Assembly (NCBI GenBank): GCA_963920705.1
Contig: OY987239.1
Coordinates: 8,124,504-8,188,503 of the forward strand
Source of the DNA: Odiellus spinosus
Taxonomy: Eukaryota > Arthropoda > Arachnida > Opiliones > Phalangiidae
Length of the DNA stretch: 64,000 bases
Direction of reading: 5' to 3'
Below the pieces are notes generated by a model, which worked only from the letters and a program-made list of their open reading frames with translations, made no database searches and had not been told where the DNA came from. The position numbers and the translations under genes were made by a program. Of this stretch, positions 44,388-56,911 are shown piece by piece (the stretch's first letter is position 1; each line of letters starts with the position of its first letter).

Positions 44388-45248
44388 ATCTACTTACGTT
44401 ATTTTCAATGGCTTCAATGATTGTTGTTCATGCTATAAGTAAACCATAACCTGAAATGGAATAGTTATTTTTTAGGAAAAGAACCAGATTTATTACAGAT
44501 AGGCCCTAGATTAAACCAGGAATTCCTGGTCACATAATTCATAACAATTAAACTAATTGCAGTTACAAGGAAATCGCGAGAGTCAAACCGTTATCTCTGT
44601 AGAAAAGGCAATGGTTATGGATTAAATTACATAAGGGATTAAGGGTTTTAAATCCACGGATCATAAGTAACAGAGTCCCATTAACGATTAATCCTCGGTT
44701 ACTTTTGTACCTTACATAAAAACTCTCAAACATAAAAGCCTACCTTTTCAATTAACAACGAAGTTAATTCGTTTTGCATATTATCAATTTTTGGAACTAG
44801 CTACTTCATGGCAAAAGCAATTAAAACTATGCTGAGCAGCGAACAGCTCTAGTCTCCACTGTACACTCGTATAACGGTATCAAGGTTGGTAGACAGCTGA
44901 GCTTTGGCGCCTTATGCATCTAAACACTCAACGAAATAATTCGTATGGCCTTAAGCAAACTCGTTCAGCCTCACATATCCACTAAACTACCATAAAATAC
45001 CAAACTCCCATATATATATATATATAAAAGAAACTTTTCCGTGGGAAAAAAAATTAAGAAAAACCACAACAACAAGTTATTTTTGCTTGCCTCAATTACA
45101 TTTGGTCGTTGAGCAGAAAACTGCAGATTCCCTATTTTAGACTTTTTCGATCGAAAACTAGATTTCGAATACTTCCAGAATAGGACCCAGATCCCGGTGG
45201 GAGTTACCGGTCGCGAAACAGACGGACTGAACCGAAATGACTGTATAG

Positions 45249-45540
45249 TTCAGCCAAGAAGGATCAGATAAGGAGAGGAAAAGTGGGAACGACGCGGCTC
45301 CTACTGCGTCGGCCTAAACTCCCACTCTGGGAGAACGGGGGACAGACGGGGGTAGAGATGCTTCGTGGTAAATTGTTGTCACGTGGGTAAAACGAATCCT
45401 TTATGAGACGCGCTAGCTAGCGACCACGTGACAACAGTTTACCTCGAGAATTTCCACCCGAGTGGGAGGTTGGCTCTTCTCTCTCTAACTCAACGCAGCC
45501 CAACTTTTCCTCTCCTTATCTGATCCTCCTTGGTTCAGCG
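45249..45540. mobile_element. Inverted-repeat element, about 290 bp
   Basis: Left arm GTTCAGCCAAGAAGGATCAG and onward, right arm its diverged complement ending GATCCTCCTTGGTTCAGC. The arms share GGAGAGGAAAAGT and, further in, GTCACGTGG. The ends are about 80-85% matched by eye. No clear target duplication. Confidence 0.6.
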
Positions 45541-46791
45541 ACGAACCGATGTTTTTGCAAGCCTTCTGGGAGCTTCGTTGTAAGCGCGCCAAGGATAGTA
45601 AAAATCCGCTAAGCATACATTAATTATATTTTTGGAGAAAATCAACTACACAAAACTTAAGATTCTCGTTTTTTTTTGTTTTTTTTTAACTGTAATTCAG
45701 CACGGATATTTCAACGAAATTGCTTTGAGCAATTCCCAGAAAAAGGTATCAAACTGAAAAAACATTACAATTATCCCATAAAGGATTCAAGCTAGCTCTA
45801 AGAATTGTTACTGATAACGCTCCCTACATTTTTAAGTAAACAATTCTTAGAGATAAAGGAAAGAGTAGGTTTATACGCGATGCCCAATTAAGGTGAACTA
45901 CAGAGAGTGAACCAGCTGCGGGCAAATGGTAACCAAACGTAATGGTCAGCGCGCGTAAAGCGAGGCCCTCAATATCCCTATAAATAAACAATTCGTAAGG
46001 ATAACGTAAAGGGTAAGTTTGGACGCGCTGCAAACTGTGGTGTAAAGACCTAGAATCGAAACATTATTGTAAATTGGTACACCCCGCTGAGATAATCTCC
46101 GAAAATATGCTGATCATGTGGTATACCACTTTGCACGAGGGGATAACGACCTTGTACCCGCTTGTACTACTATTTTTCTCGTGCTTTACTGACCCTATGC
46201 CATGAGAGGAATATTTTGTACTGTTGAAGGCAAGCAAATATTTACGATCCGGGGGGGGGGGAGTATCATTGAACCCCTTCTACTGGACCTTATACCCCAC
46301 GTTGGCGTTGCTCATTGAACCTCATAATCCTCATTCTTGGATTTTTAATACACACAACGGTTGTCTAAAGTTCTGAACTCATTGGTACGTATAAAATAAC
46401 TTGTCTAATCTCTAACAATAATGTAAAAAACGATATATGTATAAGAGTAGGCCAGATTTGTAAGGGCTCATAACTCACGGTAGACTAAATTCAGATTAAG
46501 TAAAAAAATAACAGTAGGATTATACTTTAACTACCTTACCCAAGTTACCCAACTAATTAGATCGTGGGAAGTTAAATGGTTAAAAAAATATTGATCCGAC
46601 GCAAAAGCTTCCGGGAGATTTTTAAAATAGCTACCCCTAGGTTTTTTTTTTTGTTTTTTTTTTTTAAACCATTATTAAGAAAGTTATGCGTGAATGAAAT
46701 TTAACGTTTCTAATGTTAAAATCGCATAGAGTAAAGTGAAATTTTCGAAAAACGAGAATAGGGGAGTAGTATCGCTCCATAGCATTGACCA

Positions 46792-46832
46792 TGGCGGCCA
46801 TTATGGCGGCCATTATGGCGGCAACTTTTTTC
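46792..46832. repeat. Triple tandem GGCGGCCATTAT motif
   Basis: ATGGCGGCC occurs three times in 35 bp with a 12-bp period (ATGGCGGCCATT). The core ATGGCGGC matches the known YY1/Pho binding consensus. It could be a regulatory cluster or a simple microsatellite. Confidence 0.5.
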
Positions 46833-47039
46833 TTACAGGAAATAGCGTGGGTGACGTAGCGCACGTCACACTGATATTACTCTATATACTATGAAATGTT
46901 AAATTTTATACATGCGTAACTTTCTTAATAATTTTACCTTAACGTCGGGGTCGGGGAAGTTATATTTTGGTTTCCCAACTTGTTTAAATATAAAAACATT
47001 GATTAATTTTTGAATCGGGCTGGGGTAGCTATTCTTCAA

Positions 47040-47190
47040 CCTAGCCAAGCTTCCAATTTTGGAAAAGGCGATAGTTCCGAAAATATGTATTTTGGAACAG
47101 GCGCCAGTTCCAAAAATATGTATTTTGGAACAGGCGCCAGTTCCAAAAATATATATTTTGGAAAAGGCGCCTATATTTTTCATCAAAAAC
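47040..47190. repeat. Tandem repeat of about 33 bp with GGCGCC centres
   Basis: Three to four units, each with TTCCAAAAATATGTATTTT and GGAACAGGCGCCAG. Each unit is itself nearly palindromic. A T-run of about 31 bases follows at 47213-47243. It lies a few hundred bases upstream of the mucin-like gene. Confidence 0.7.
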
Positions 47191-47209
47191 ACTGGGCCTT
47201 TTCCAAACT

Positions 47210-47246
<37 letters not shown>

Positions 47247-47551
47247 CAAAACCTAGGTGCCTTTTACAAAAATTAAATTTATGGGAAAAACATGCAATTT
47301 TGAAATTTTCAAAAAAAAAAATATTTTAAATATTTGCGGCAGGCCAATATTTTTAAACAATTTCTTTTTTTTTTTAACTCCCCACGGTCTAATTAGTCAG
47401 AAAAAAGTGTTTGTTGGGTAAGGTAGGTAAAGTATAATCCTACCAAAACGCACAAGATATTTTATAACGAATTTTATAAATAAGACTACAAAATAAATTC
47501 TGGTGTCTTTTCGCAGGTTTATTCACTGGAAAATTGATCTCAGTCACAGAA

Positions 47552-50500
47552 ATGTCTTTTATCTTCGTACTAGTGGTTATAGTGTGTTTATCCGGTTGTG
47601 TTCGGTGTAATGAATATAAGTTAATTGCTTCTTTGGATGACTACGCTTCCGTGGACCGAGAACGGACATTTCGTATCCGATTGAAGCTTTCAGAAAGGGA
47701 TTACTTCAAAGCAGCCAAGGATAACCATATCCCGAATAACAGAATGAGGATACCTCCAGACAATGTTTCAAGAGAAATAAGTAGCACGGAATCATACATT
47801 ATGAGGGATTTGCCAGAAAATACTATCAAAAAATCATTGGATATCTATCAAATGGCGCAGGACTTTTCAGAAATCAATGCCATGAATACGTTTGTGACGG
47901 AAGTTAGTGCTCTAGAGTCGGCCGAAAACACAACTATGTCTACTGACTATTTGGTTAATGGTACAGTAGAAACTCTCACGACAGAAAAGCCTCTTGGACC
48001 AATGACCATTTTTGATATCATGAATACGTTCGTACCAGAAGTTAGCAGTTTAAAATCGTCCGAAAACACAACTATGTCTACTGACTATGTGACCAATTCT
48101 ACAATGGAAACTCTAACGACAGGAACGCCTCATGGACCAACAACAACTTATGATGACATGAATAGGTTATTACAGGAAGTAAGCACCCCAGAATCGTCCC
48201 TAAACACAACTGTGACTATTGACTATGTGGTTAACACTACAATGGAAAATCTCACGACAGAAACGCCTCTTGGACCTACGACAATTTTCGATGACATAAA
48301 TACGTTTGTACCGAAAATGAACACTCTAGAGTCGTCCGTGAACACGACTATATCTACTGATTATCTATTTAACGCTACAATGGAAACTCTCACGACAGAA
48401 ACACCTCTTGGACCAATGACAACCTTCAATGCCATTAATACGTTTGTACCGGAAACTAGCACTCTAGAATCTACCCTAAACACAACTATGTCTACTGACT
48501 ATGTGGTTAACACTACAATGGAAACTCTCACGACAGAAACACCTCTTGGACCAACGACAACCTTCAATGCCATTAATACATTCGTACCGGAAATTAGCAC
48601 TCTTGAATCTACCCTAAACACAACTATGTCTACTGACTCTATGGGTAACGCTACAATGGAAACTCTCACGACAGAAAATCCTCTTGGACCAACAAGAACT
48701 TTTGATGAGATGAATATGTTTGTACCGGAAATTAACACTCTAGAGTCGTCTGTGAACACAACTATGTCTACTGACTACTTGGTTAACGCAACAATGGAAA
48801 CTCTCAGGACAGAAACGCCTCTTGGACCATCGACAATTGATGTCATGAATACATTTGTACCAGAAGTTAGCACTCTAGATTCTTCCCTAAACACAACTAT
48901 GACTACTGAGTACCTGGTTAACACTACAATGGAGACTCTGACGACTGAAACACCTCTTGGAACAACTACAACTTTTGGTTACATGAATACGTTCGTACCA
49001 GAAGTTAGCACTCTAGAGTCGTCCGTTAACACAACTATGTCTACTGAGTATTTGGTTAACGCTTCAATGAAAACTCTCACCACAGAAACGCCTCTTGGAC
49101 CAACCACAACTTTCAATGTCATGAATACGACAGAAGCTTCGACTGCTGAACCTAAAATGACTGATTTCTTAGCGAAGTTCTCATCGGAAGTTGGCTCTAC
49201 GGAACCTTTACTAAACACCACTATGACTACTGAGTCTTTAATCAACGGAACAATGGAAATTGTTCTAACTTCCTTACCAGAAGTCGGCGCTATGAAATCA
49301 TCCTTAAACACCACTGAGACTTTAGTCCTCACAACAACGGGAATTATCACGACAGAAACATCTCTTGGCGCCTCAACAAGTGATGATATCATATTTAAAA
49401 CCTTGCCGGAAGTCAGCACTATGGAAACGTCCTTATATACCCCTATAACTACAGACTCTTTAGTCAACAATACAATGGCAACTGACACGACAGAAACATC
49501 TTTTGGAGCCTTCACGACTGATAATGTCTTGAATATGTATTTACCGGAAATGAGCGTCACTAAATCGTCCTTAAACACCTCTATTTCTACCAACTCTAAA
49601 ACTTCCCTTGATGCCACGACTCCTTATTCCAGAATATCAAACGGTTCACGTGGAATTGACAACGTTTCAACTTTCAACTCCTTGGTTAACGCAGAGACGA
49701 GTACAGAATCCATGATCAAGGTTTTACCGGAAATGAGCACGACAGAATCTTCTATTGACTCCAATGCAACTCAAGACTCCTACGAAATGTTTTCAACTAT
49801 AATCAGCGCTACAGAATCTAACACAGATGAGTTGAAAACAACCTCTAATTCAATGGTCAACGCTGCAACGGAAACCACCGACATCCTTGGAAGAGCATTA
49901 TTTACCGAAGAATTCGTCACAACTTTCCCGGAAACGAATTCTACAGAGTACACCATTCACGCTACAGTGATAAATAACAACACAACCAAGATTTCAAATG
50001 AAATCGGTGTGACAACTGAAGCTTGGGCTCCTTCCACTACTGCTAGAAACATCGTGTTCGAAGCGGCCTCTACAAAGTTGGCTGTTGATGACAAAAGGTA
50101 GGAACATATAAAATTTCTTTTTGGACTTGTTCCAATTCTTTATTTGGCAGAATAGTTTCTATACACGTCTCGGCATGACATAAGACGTGATAATTTTGCT
50201 AATTTGTTTTTACTTTTTGAACATGATCAAATTTAGGATATATTTGCCACTTACTACCACGAAGTCAACCATTATCGATGATTCACCTACTGACTTTTCA
50301 TTCAACACCAATTCCACCACGAACACAATCAAAGACCCTATTAGAATTACAGATGCCGTCGTTTTATTGGAACCCTTCAGTACGGACTACTCTACAAGTG
50401 ATTACCAGCATAACAATGCAACGGTAGAAGTTAGCCAAGATGAGTCATTGGACGAAATTTCGATCACTGACCAACCCCGCACTTTATGGACCACCATAAT

Positions 50501-51519
50501 GACTACTCCCACTTCAACTCTGAATTCTTTGACAACAGCAGCTACATCTGCTTCAACGAAGGTAATTATTCTATACACTTTTTCCATTTTTACTTTGGCT
50601 CTATGATTACAAAACAATTCTTGCTGTCTTAGATTTAGGGGGTAAGTTTTGTGAGCGGTACATTTATCTTATTAAAAATAAATCATTGAAAGGATCAACA
50701 ACGGCTCCTAATATTATTGATCTGTTGTTGACAAGAACCAAATAAATGACTTCAATGAACAAAACATTTAGAGGGAGAATGCAACCTAACAAGTGATTTT
50801 TTTTAATCGACTCCTTATTGATAAAATAGTCCTATTCCACCGGTAAAACCATTTACTAACGAATATTAAACTAGAAATAAAAAAACTTACACGGAAAATA
50901 GGCTTAGCTACATTCATGGAGATCCTAACTCCCCATATAAGACCATGGATCAAAATCATTGGTTGCAAGTCCTTATATTTAGCCTATTTTCCGGGTAAGT
51001 TTTAAATTTATTTCATGTTTAATATTTGTTTGTAATTTTTTTAACCATAAGGGTCAGTAAAAAAATCGCTTGTTGATTGGTTGCATTCTCGGTTTAAATC
51101 AGATATCTGGTCTTTGTCATTGAGAGGCCAAGAAACAGCAGGTTTAATATTTTACGTTGATCAAACCTTATGAATAAAAAAAGAAATTAAGGCTTGAAAA
51201 ACTTATAGAATGACAATGGCTGGGTGATTATTGCCTGCAGATACTTATGTTAATTTATCTTTTAAAATTCCAGAGTTCAACAAATGGGGGCCAAATTTGG
51301 ATAAAGCAGGGCTCATTAGAAGGAAATTGTTTCTTCAGCAGTAACGGAGTGAAAGTCTGCTGTCCAGATAAAGTCTTAAGGAAATTTCCTCACGCGTATG
51401 ACAATAAACGGTACTATAAGTGTAACAGAGGAACTGCTAAGTTAGTAAGATGCCCAGCGAACACTATTTTCTTCGAAATATCGCAAAGTTGTAACTGGAA
51501 ACCTTTTGTGCTACGATAA
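47552..51519 (+). CDS. Secreted mucin-like protein with C-terminal peritrophin-A chitin-binding domain
   Basis: Three coding exons join in frame, 47552-50097, 50237-50561 and 51274-51519, for about 1,038 residues. Met at 47552 starts a clear signal peptide (MSFIFVLVVIVCLSGC); the in-frame Met six codons earlier would place polar residues before it. Residues from about 110 to 530 are about nine copies of a 47-residue unit with the landmarks MNTFVPEVSTLESS, LNTTMSTDYLVN and METLTTETPLGPTTTF, decaying towards residue 830. Thr/Ser and N-glycosylation sites (NTT, NAT, NST) are dense, as in mucins. The last exon encodes a CBM14/peritrophin-A domain: CPDKVLRKFPHAYDNKRYYK, CNRG, CPANTIFFEISQSCNW. A role in peritrophic matrix, gut lining or cuticle is likely. 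An acceptor just upstream (TTTTCGCAG, 47517) indicates a 5'UTR intron. AATAAA at 51553-51558. Confidence 0.85.
50771..51093. mobile_element. TTAA-associated fold-back MITE (GGGAGAATG family), copy 3, diverged
   Basis: Starts GAGGGAGAATGCAACC and ends GGTTGCATTCTCGG before TTTAAA. The inner blocks GAAAATAGGCTTAG and CCTATTTTCCGGGTAAG are present. It is shorter and more diverged than copies at 35804 and 42966. It lies in intron 2 of the mucin-like gene. Confidence 0.65.
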
Positions 51520-51552
51520 ATATCTTTTTTTAAAACACTTAATTATATTGGC

Positions 51553-51558
51553 AATAAA
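51553..51558 (+). promoter_or_regulatory. Poly(A) signal of the mucin-like gene
   Basis: AATAAA 34 bases after the stop codon. Confidence 0.55.
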
Positions 51559-51642
51559 TACGAATTTTTAAACATATCTGATAATTGTTTCTGTTCTCAT
51601 TTAAATTTGAGCTAATCCTTCACCTATATCTATGTCAAGCTG

Positions 51643-51787
51643 CCCTTACCAAAAAAATTTAGTCTTAAGAGGTCTTGGGGAAGTCCTTCGGATGTCTTAT
51701 GTAGTCTTAAGAGGTCTTGGGGAAGTCTTAAAGACATTTTTAGTGTTCTTGAGGTCCTCTTCACATCAGACTAACTTTTTTCGGTAA
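51643..51787 (-). mobile_element. CCTTACC-family MITE, copy 14
   Basis: Left end CCCTTACCAAAAAAATTTAG, right end AACTTTTTTCGGTAA, where a Harbinger-like MITE interrupts the terminal GGTAAGGG. Confidence 0.8.
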
Positions 51788-51941
51788 TACCCTCTTCAGA
51801 CGAAGCCTAATTAGCCGTGCTTTGATCAGATTTAACCGAGGTTTAAGTAGCCTTCTCAGTTCAAAAAACTTCGGTTAATTGTGAATAAGCCTCGGTTAAA
51901 TCTGATTAAACCGCCTAGTTACGCCTCGTCTGAAAAGGGTA
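51788..51941. mobile_element. Harbinger-like MITE (copy 4), inserted in the end of a CCTTACC MITE
   Basis: A 154-bp element from TACCCTCTTCAGACGAAGCC to GTCTGAAAAGGGTA. It is flanked by TAA (51785-51787) and TTA (51942-51944). The flanks GGTAA and TTAGGG together rebuild the GGTAAGGG terminus of the adjacent MITE. Confidence 0.8.
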
Positions 51942-52071
51942 TTAGGGTGACCTCAGCTCAGTTAAACAGAATAGTTTCATGGGAAATGTTTAGACAGCAG
52001 GGTCATAATCGACTAACTTTCAAAATCATTGGATCATTTTCATTAATGAAAAGTTATGAGCATACATAATG

Positions 52072-52124
52072 ATGCGATTTTACGTTAACTGCCTTGATGC
52101 GATTTTACGTTAACTGCCTTGATA
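52072..52124. repeat. Short tandem duplication
   Basis: A 27-bp unit containing GATGCGATTTTACGTTAACT is present twice head to tail, with no differences seen in the main part. Confidence 0.7.
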
Positions 52125-52520
52125 TCATCCCGGTTAATTGCATTTACCCATTCAAGACGTTTCTCATAGTGCCTTGTTGGTTTTGGATAGATCTCGGAAT
52201 TGGATATCTATTATTTTCTGTTATTTGTATATTTTCATACATATCAAAAATCTAATATATCTTGATAAACATCCATGCACAATTTTCCCTTTCGTAGGCG
52301 ACGAAAATTACTTTACATTGAGTAAAACTTTATGGAAATAAACAAATATAATTATAATTATCTATACTAGTCTGTTCATTAGCGTTAAATAAAAAATAAT
52401 AAAGTTTTGGTGGAGTAGTTTACTTAGTTTGGTGTATACTATGTAAAAATAATTCTTCTGTCAATTTTAAATTCAAACACTGAAATTAAATTTAGTAAAC
52501 TTTAATAATTGATTGGGAAG
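52125..52520. other. Intergenic DNA downstream of the P450 gene
   Basis: No gene recognised. This is the 3' flank of the minus-strand P450; no unambiguous AATAAA was found close to its stop codon. Confidence 0.35.
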
Positions 52521-55500
52521 TTAACGAAGAGTGAATTTGATGGGTAGGTCGTCTACCGGGGTTTGCACCAATCCATAGTTCATAATTATCTTGTCCCTCG
52601 GAAGGAGAGAAGTGACATTGTAGCGTCTCAATATCTTACTGAGAACAACTTTCATTTGCAAAAGGGCAAACAAGGAACCTTAAATAAAAATTTAAATTCC
52701 AAAACTGTTACTAGATGATCGGGTGCTTACGAAACTTGCCTGGACATCCTCTCGGTCCTGCGGAAAAGGTGAGAAAGGAGTACGGGTCTAATGGTTTATC
52801 GTTTTTTAGTAGAAACCTTTCTGGTATATACTTTTCCGGATCAGGGTAAAAGTCTGGATCTCTGTGAACTTGACTGATAACAATATTGCACATGGTTCCA
52901 GTAGGAATAGTCACTCCATCTGACAGGTAAAGATTACTTAATTATGCGGGCACGTTAAATTGAAGCTTCCTTGTAAAACTAGAGGTCAATTAATATATTG
53001 GCAAGATTCTCGCGTTAGAATGAGTAACCAGAGATCTTAAACCTTGAGCTTAAGGCATACGCCTCTTTCCATATCCTCTATGTTATAGGTTGATTCTAGC
53101 GCCATCTCTGAGTCGTGGATAATAAGTGACTTTGGAGATCACGAATTCTCCACTCATACCAATAGACGACGAGTTTATGACCTGCGTCAAAAATGTACAA
53201 CCAGAACAAGGGGAAAAATAGGTCGGAGCTTGTAGCTAGCGGGTGGTACGTGGTAAGCCCGTTTAGATCAGAAAACAGATATTCCAACTCTGTTTCACCC
53301 CTATATCCTCCAAGGTTTTAAGATCTCTGACGCATACCTATTATTATATCTTCGTCCAACTCTCTAGAAATAAACGGAACTGGTGGATAAAGTCTGGCAG
53401 CTTCCTACGAAATGCGAAGTCACATTACTGATTACACAGCATTGGTTTTCAAATGAATTATTTTACTTTTATGGCGCATTCAAGGTAAAGAAGGCTCTTA
53501 ACGTCTGCCAATGTGACTAGGGCCTCAGAATCAGTCCCCAGTACGATATCCAATTCCTTTTGAACCTTAGCCAGAATTTCCGGATATAATCCAAGTAGGT
53601 ACAAGGTCCAGCCCATAGATTGAGAAGAGGTGTCATGGCCCTATTCGAAACATTTTAAGCTGATATGTGAGTTTGAGATAGGATTATTATCTACTGGACA
53701 CCTATATTAACAGATAATAACAAAACCAGGCGATCATAAGCACACCCTAACGGCAAACAGACGCCAAAGTAAGAATTCCTTGTGCGCTTCTGCATAGCAG
53801 CAACGCACTGCCCCTGGCTAAGGAACTCCGTCAAAAAACCTTTTTCCCTACTACTTTTGGAGTGACAGTCGAACCTCCAGCTCCGAAAATATCTAACATT
53901 AGAAGGCGTTTTTCAAACTTAAAAACCAGAGAATAATAGACTTTAAAGGCGGGTTTCATCGACTACTGTCTTTATCTATTTATCTATTAAGATATGCATA
54001 TATCCTGCACTGGGTTAATACTCATAGGTTTGAGCTCCTTATATGAAGGTAGTGCGTGACTTACACCAAAAAGAAAGGTTTCCACTTCGTCTTGAACGCC
54101 ATCTAAACCAAATCCTTTATCATTTAAATGTAATTCCAGGATCCGATCTAGGAATGATACGCGGTGTTTGATGTCGCCCGCAATATCAGATATTTCGCTT
54201 TCATCGCGTTTTAACCTAGACGCTAAAAGCTGCCCTTTTCTTTCCTCTATAACCTAGACACCACAATTAATTTAAAAACAAATTTAAAAAGTTATTCGTG
54301 GCATATTCAAGTCAATTTCTCACTTTTTTGGTAAAATTACGCGTGTAGTTGAGAGCTTTAACGTATTTTTTACCCAATGGAAACATTTTAAATAGCCAGT
54401 ATGGCCAGTACCATAGTTTCACGAATCGTTCTACGCTGCACGATGTCAATCTGAAAAAAAAAAAAAAAATCAAGTAATCAATTGAGGTTCACGACTTTTT
54501 CAACCGATAATTTATTTAAGATCCCCTGTCTTTTACAACAGATCAAGTACTTTGAGGTCATCTAACACATTCGTCTTCGAGCAATGGCAAAGATATTCTC
54601 GATTTATAAACCTGATAATCTAATAATCTCAAAATTTCCAGGTATCGGGAATCTTCGAAATGAGGGTTAAAATACTAAAAAACTAGAAGAATTTTCTCCA
54701 AGGCAAGAACTCGCTCGCTGACCGGCATTATGCCAGAGGAGCGACACTGGTCTGCGGTCTAAATCTTTGAGTACGGCTGAAATAATAAGTATGGAGCATA
54801 TTTTACATGTGAATGCTGTTTAGATATTCTGAGTCTTCAGTTTTCTGAATTTCCATTTTAACTCCCATAGCCGTTTCTGCAACAAAAAAAGAAATGCTTA
54901 AAGATTTACAGACGATAATCCCGTTTAACCACCTTTCCTGAATTGAATAGCTTAAAAACTTACCTAAAATGACGTCGAGTGTCATGAAACTAAGCATATG
55001 AATGATGCCCACTCGTTGGTCGAGGCGGTTTCCCAATTTATCACAAAATATATCAGCGTGTTCGTTAAAGATTGGGAAGTAAGACTCTATTATCTTGGGA
55101 TGCATAGTCGGAACTAAGCATTTCCTTCTGCCCCTCCAAATAGATTTATCACTGTAAATATATAATGTGCAGTCTTCAGATCTCTTGATGTATACATATA
55201 TTAATGAGAAATTCTATCATGAAAATAGAGAGTGAGGGGGTTCCCATGTTAATCCTCCCTTGTCCTTTGATTTGAATTAAATTACAGTGACTAATTTTCG
55301 CACAGTTTATAGTTCCCACTGGAACTGTAGCTATCTTTCAAGAATAGTGTGCAACTATCCGCTTGCCCCAAAAGCCTCCAATCTCGAGTGCATATCTCGT
55401 AACACTTATGATTGGAAATACTCTTGTATTTTTCCACTTTTTTAATACATTTAAATTAAATTTTTACCTGATTAGTAAGCCACTTCTTAGCCATGGCTTA

Positions 55501-56911
55501 ATAAATCGATATATTGTTGATTTTTGAACATTTTCCTTACTCTGCAATAAGGGCTGAAAAAAGGATATATACAGCTTAACTATATGGACAAACTGTACTT
55601 GTAACAGATATAAACAAGCAAATCATAGCGCGGATTTAGTTTTTTTGATGCATCTTTATACAGCCCATGGAATTTTGGTCAATAGATGTTATTGAGAGTA
55701 TCCTTTACCAAAAAAAGTTAGTCTTAAGGGATCTTGGGGAAGTCTTTCAGATGTCTTACGTAGTCTTAAGAGGTCTTGGAGAGGTCTTCCATTATGTTAA
55801 GAATTCTTGGGGAGGTCTTAAAGACTTCCCCAAGACCTTTTTAGTGTTCTTGAGGACCTCTTCGCATCAGACTATATTTTTTCGGTAAGTTCATGATACA
55901 TTACTACAAAAAACTAGTTAAGTATTCTCATCTATGTAATTAATGCATTCATACCGATTTGAAAGAGCTGCGCTCTTATTATCTAATGTCAACTTTCCGA
56001 ATCGCGATCCGGTAGATACGCAACCGGACTCGATTCGTGCATTGTCAAGTTGATCTCATGCCAATCTCGCGAATTTAATCTTTTTATGGTATTGTACTAG
56101 ACTTGTAAATACCTTAACATTTGCCACGTTGGTCACTGTAACGAGTGGTATTGTCAAAAAGCTATGGCGAAGAATTCCACGTCCTTTGCACAAGAGATGA
56201 CAGCCATATATAACTTCAAGTGCCTCTAATATGTAATGAAAGAAGATAAAAATCAATATTTTAAATTCTACCGAACATGATTTGATTTCAGAATGATTTT
56301 TGTCCACTGTTTTCAACACAGTATTTTCCCTTCGAGTTTAAGATTTTTTGTCTATCATACCAAAATGCTTGACCAGAGATATTAAAACGTTTCGCAATAG
56401 AGATAGGCCTCTTTGGGGAAAAGTTATTTCTAGACACTTTTAACAATTTAGATCAATTTGCATAGATTTTTAGAATCCAAACACGCATGCATCACAGACG
56501 TGACATCCAGCAATCTCAAGGTGGGGTGGAAACCCTACCTCGAGCCGAAGAAATGTGTATCTCTATAGCGCAGAAATGTAAGATCTCCGTGATTGACTGT
56601 CACATTGTCATCATTTCTTAAAAATAAAAGCGCTTGATAAACCCTTCTTTTGAAAACCCTTATTTTGAAAGTATAATATTGAACTCACGGACATTGGTTG
56701 GTTGCCTATCACTAAACAATATCCAACTTAAACTTTCGTAGCTGGTAAATATGTGTTTGCCGATAGCAGGCAAAGAATTTAGAGACTTATCGTCTGGGTT
56801 GACCACTTTTGGAATATTTCTAAAGCACAAAATTAAAAGTTTCTCGAAACAGAAGCCTAGGAGCCTCTTTAAGAACTCAAAGGCTTCGTAAAAATAATTA
56901 TTTTCTCTCAT
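52521..56911 (-). CDS. CYP4-like: Cytochrome P450, CYP4 clan/family
   Basis: Eleven exons in transcript order: 56911-56689, 56225-56113, 55541-55468, 55151-54964, 54876-54807, 54450-54324, 54253-54065, 53640-53467, 53404-53338, 52919-52731, 52678-52521. They join in frame to about 523 residues, the usual P450 size. Landmarks in order: KPWLRSGLL; DKSIWRGRRK and PTMH (WxxxR helix C); ETAMGVKMEIQ, a CYP4 signature; the I-helix GGHDTSSQ; EAAR as the ExxR helix K; PERF; and FSAGPRGCPG, the haem-binding loop with the axial Cys. It is a membrane-bound mono-oxygenase of the endoplasmic reticulum; CYP4 enzymes oxidise fatty acids, hydrocarbons or xenobiotics. All catalytic landmarks are intact. The first two exons are the least conserved, with a weak hydrophobic anchor (LLGFCFEKLLILCF), so the N-terminus is the least certain part. 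Confidence 0.88.
55702..55889 (-). mobile_element. CCTTACC-family MITE, copy 15
   Basis: Left end CCTTTACCAAAAAAAGTTAG, right end CTATATTTTTTCGGTAAG. It lies in an intron near the 5' end of the P450 gene. Confidence 0.8.

Larger units (their letters stand above)
44388..47500. other. Intergenic DNA between the lipase and mucin genes
   Basis: No gene recognised. It contains a hairpin element (45249-45540), a triple GGCGGCCATTAT motif (about 46792-46830), a G-run near 46252, and a GGCGCC-containing tandem repeat before the mucin gene. Short open frames here have no recognisable domain. Confidence 0.4.

Noticed and set aside
48979-49617. 212-codon minus-strand open frame opposite the mucin repeat
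   Set aside because: A by-product of Thr/Ser-rich codons on the plus strand; it follows the mucin repeat period and has no independent features.
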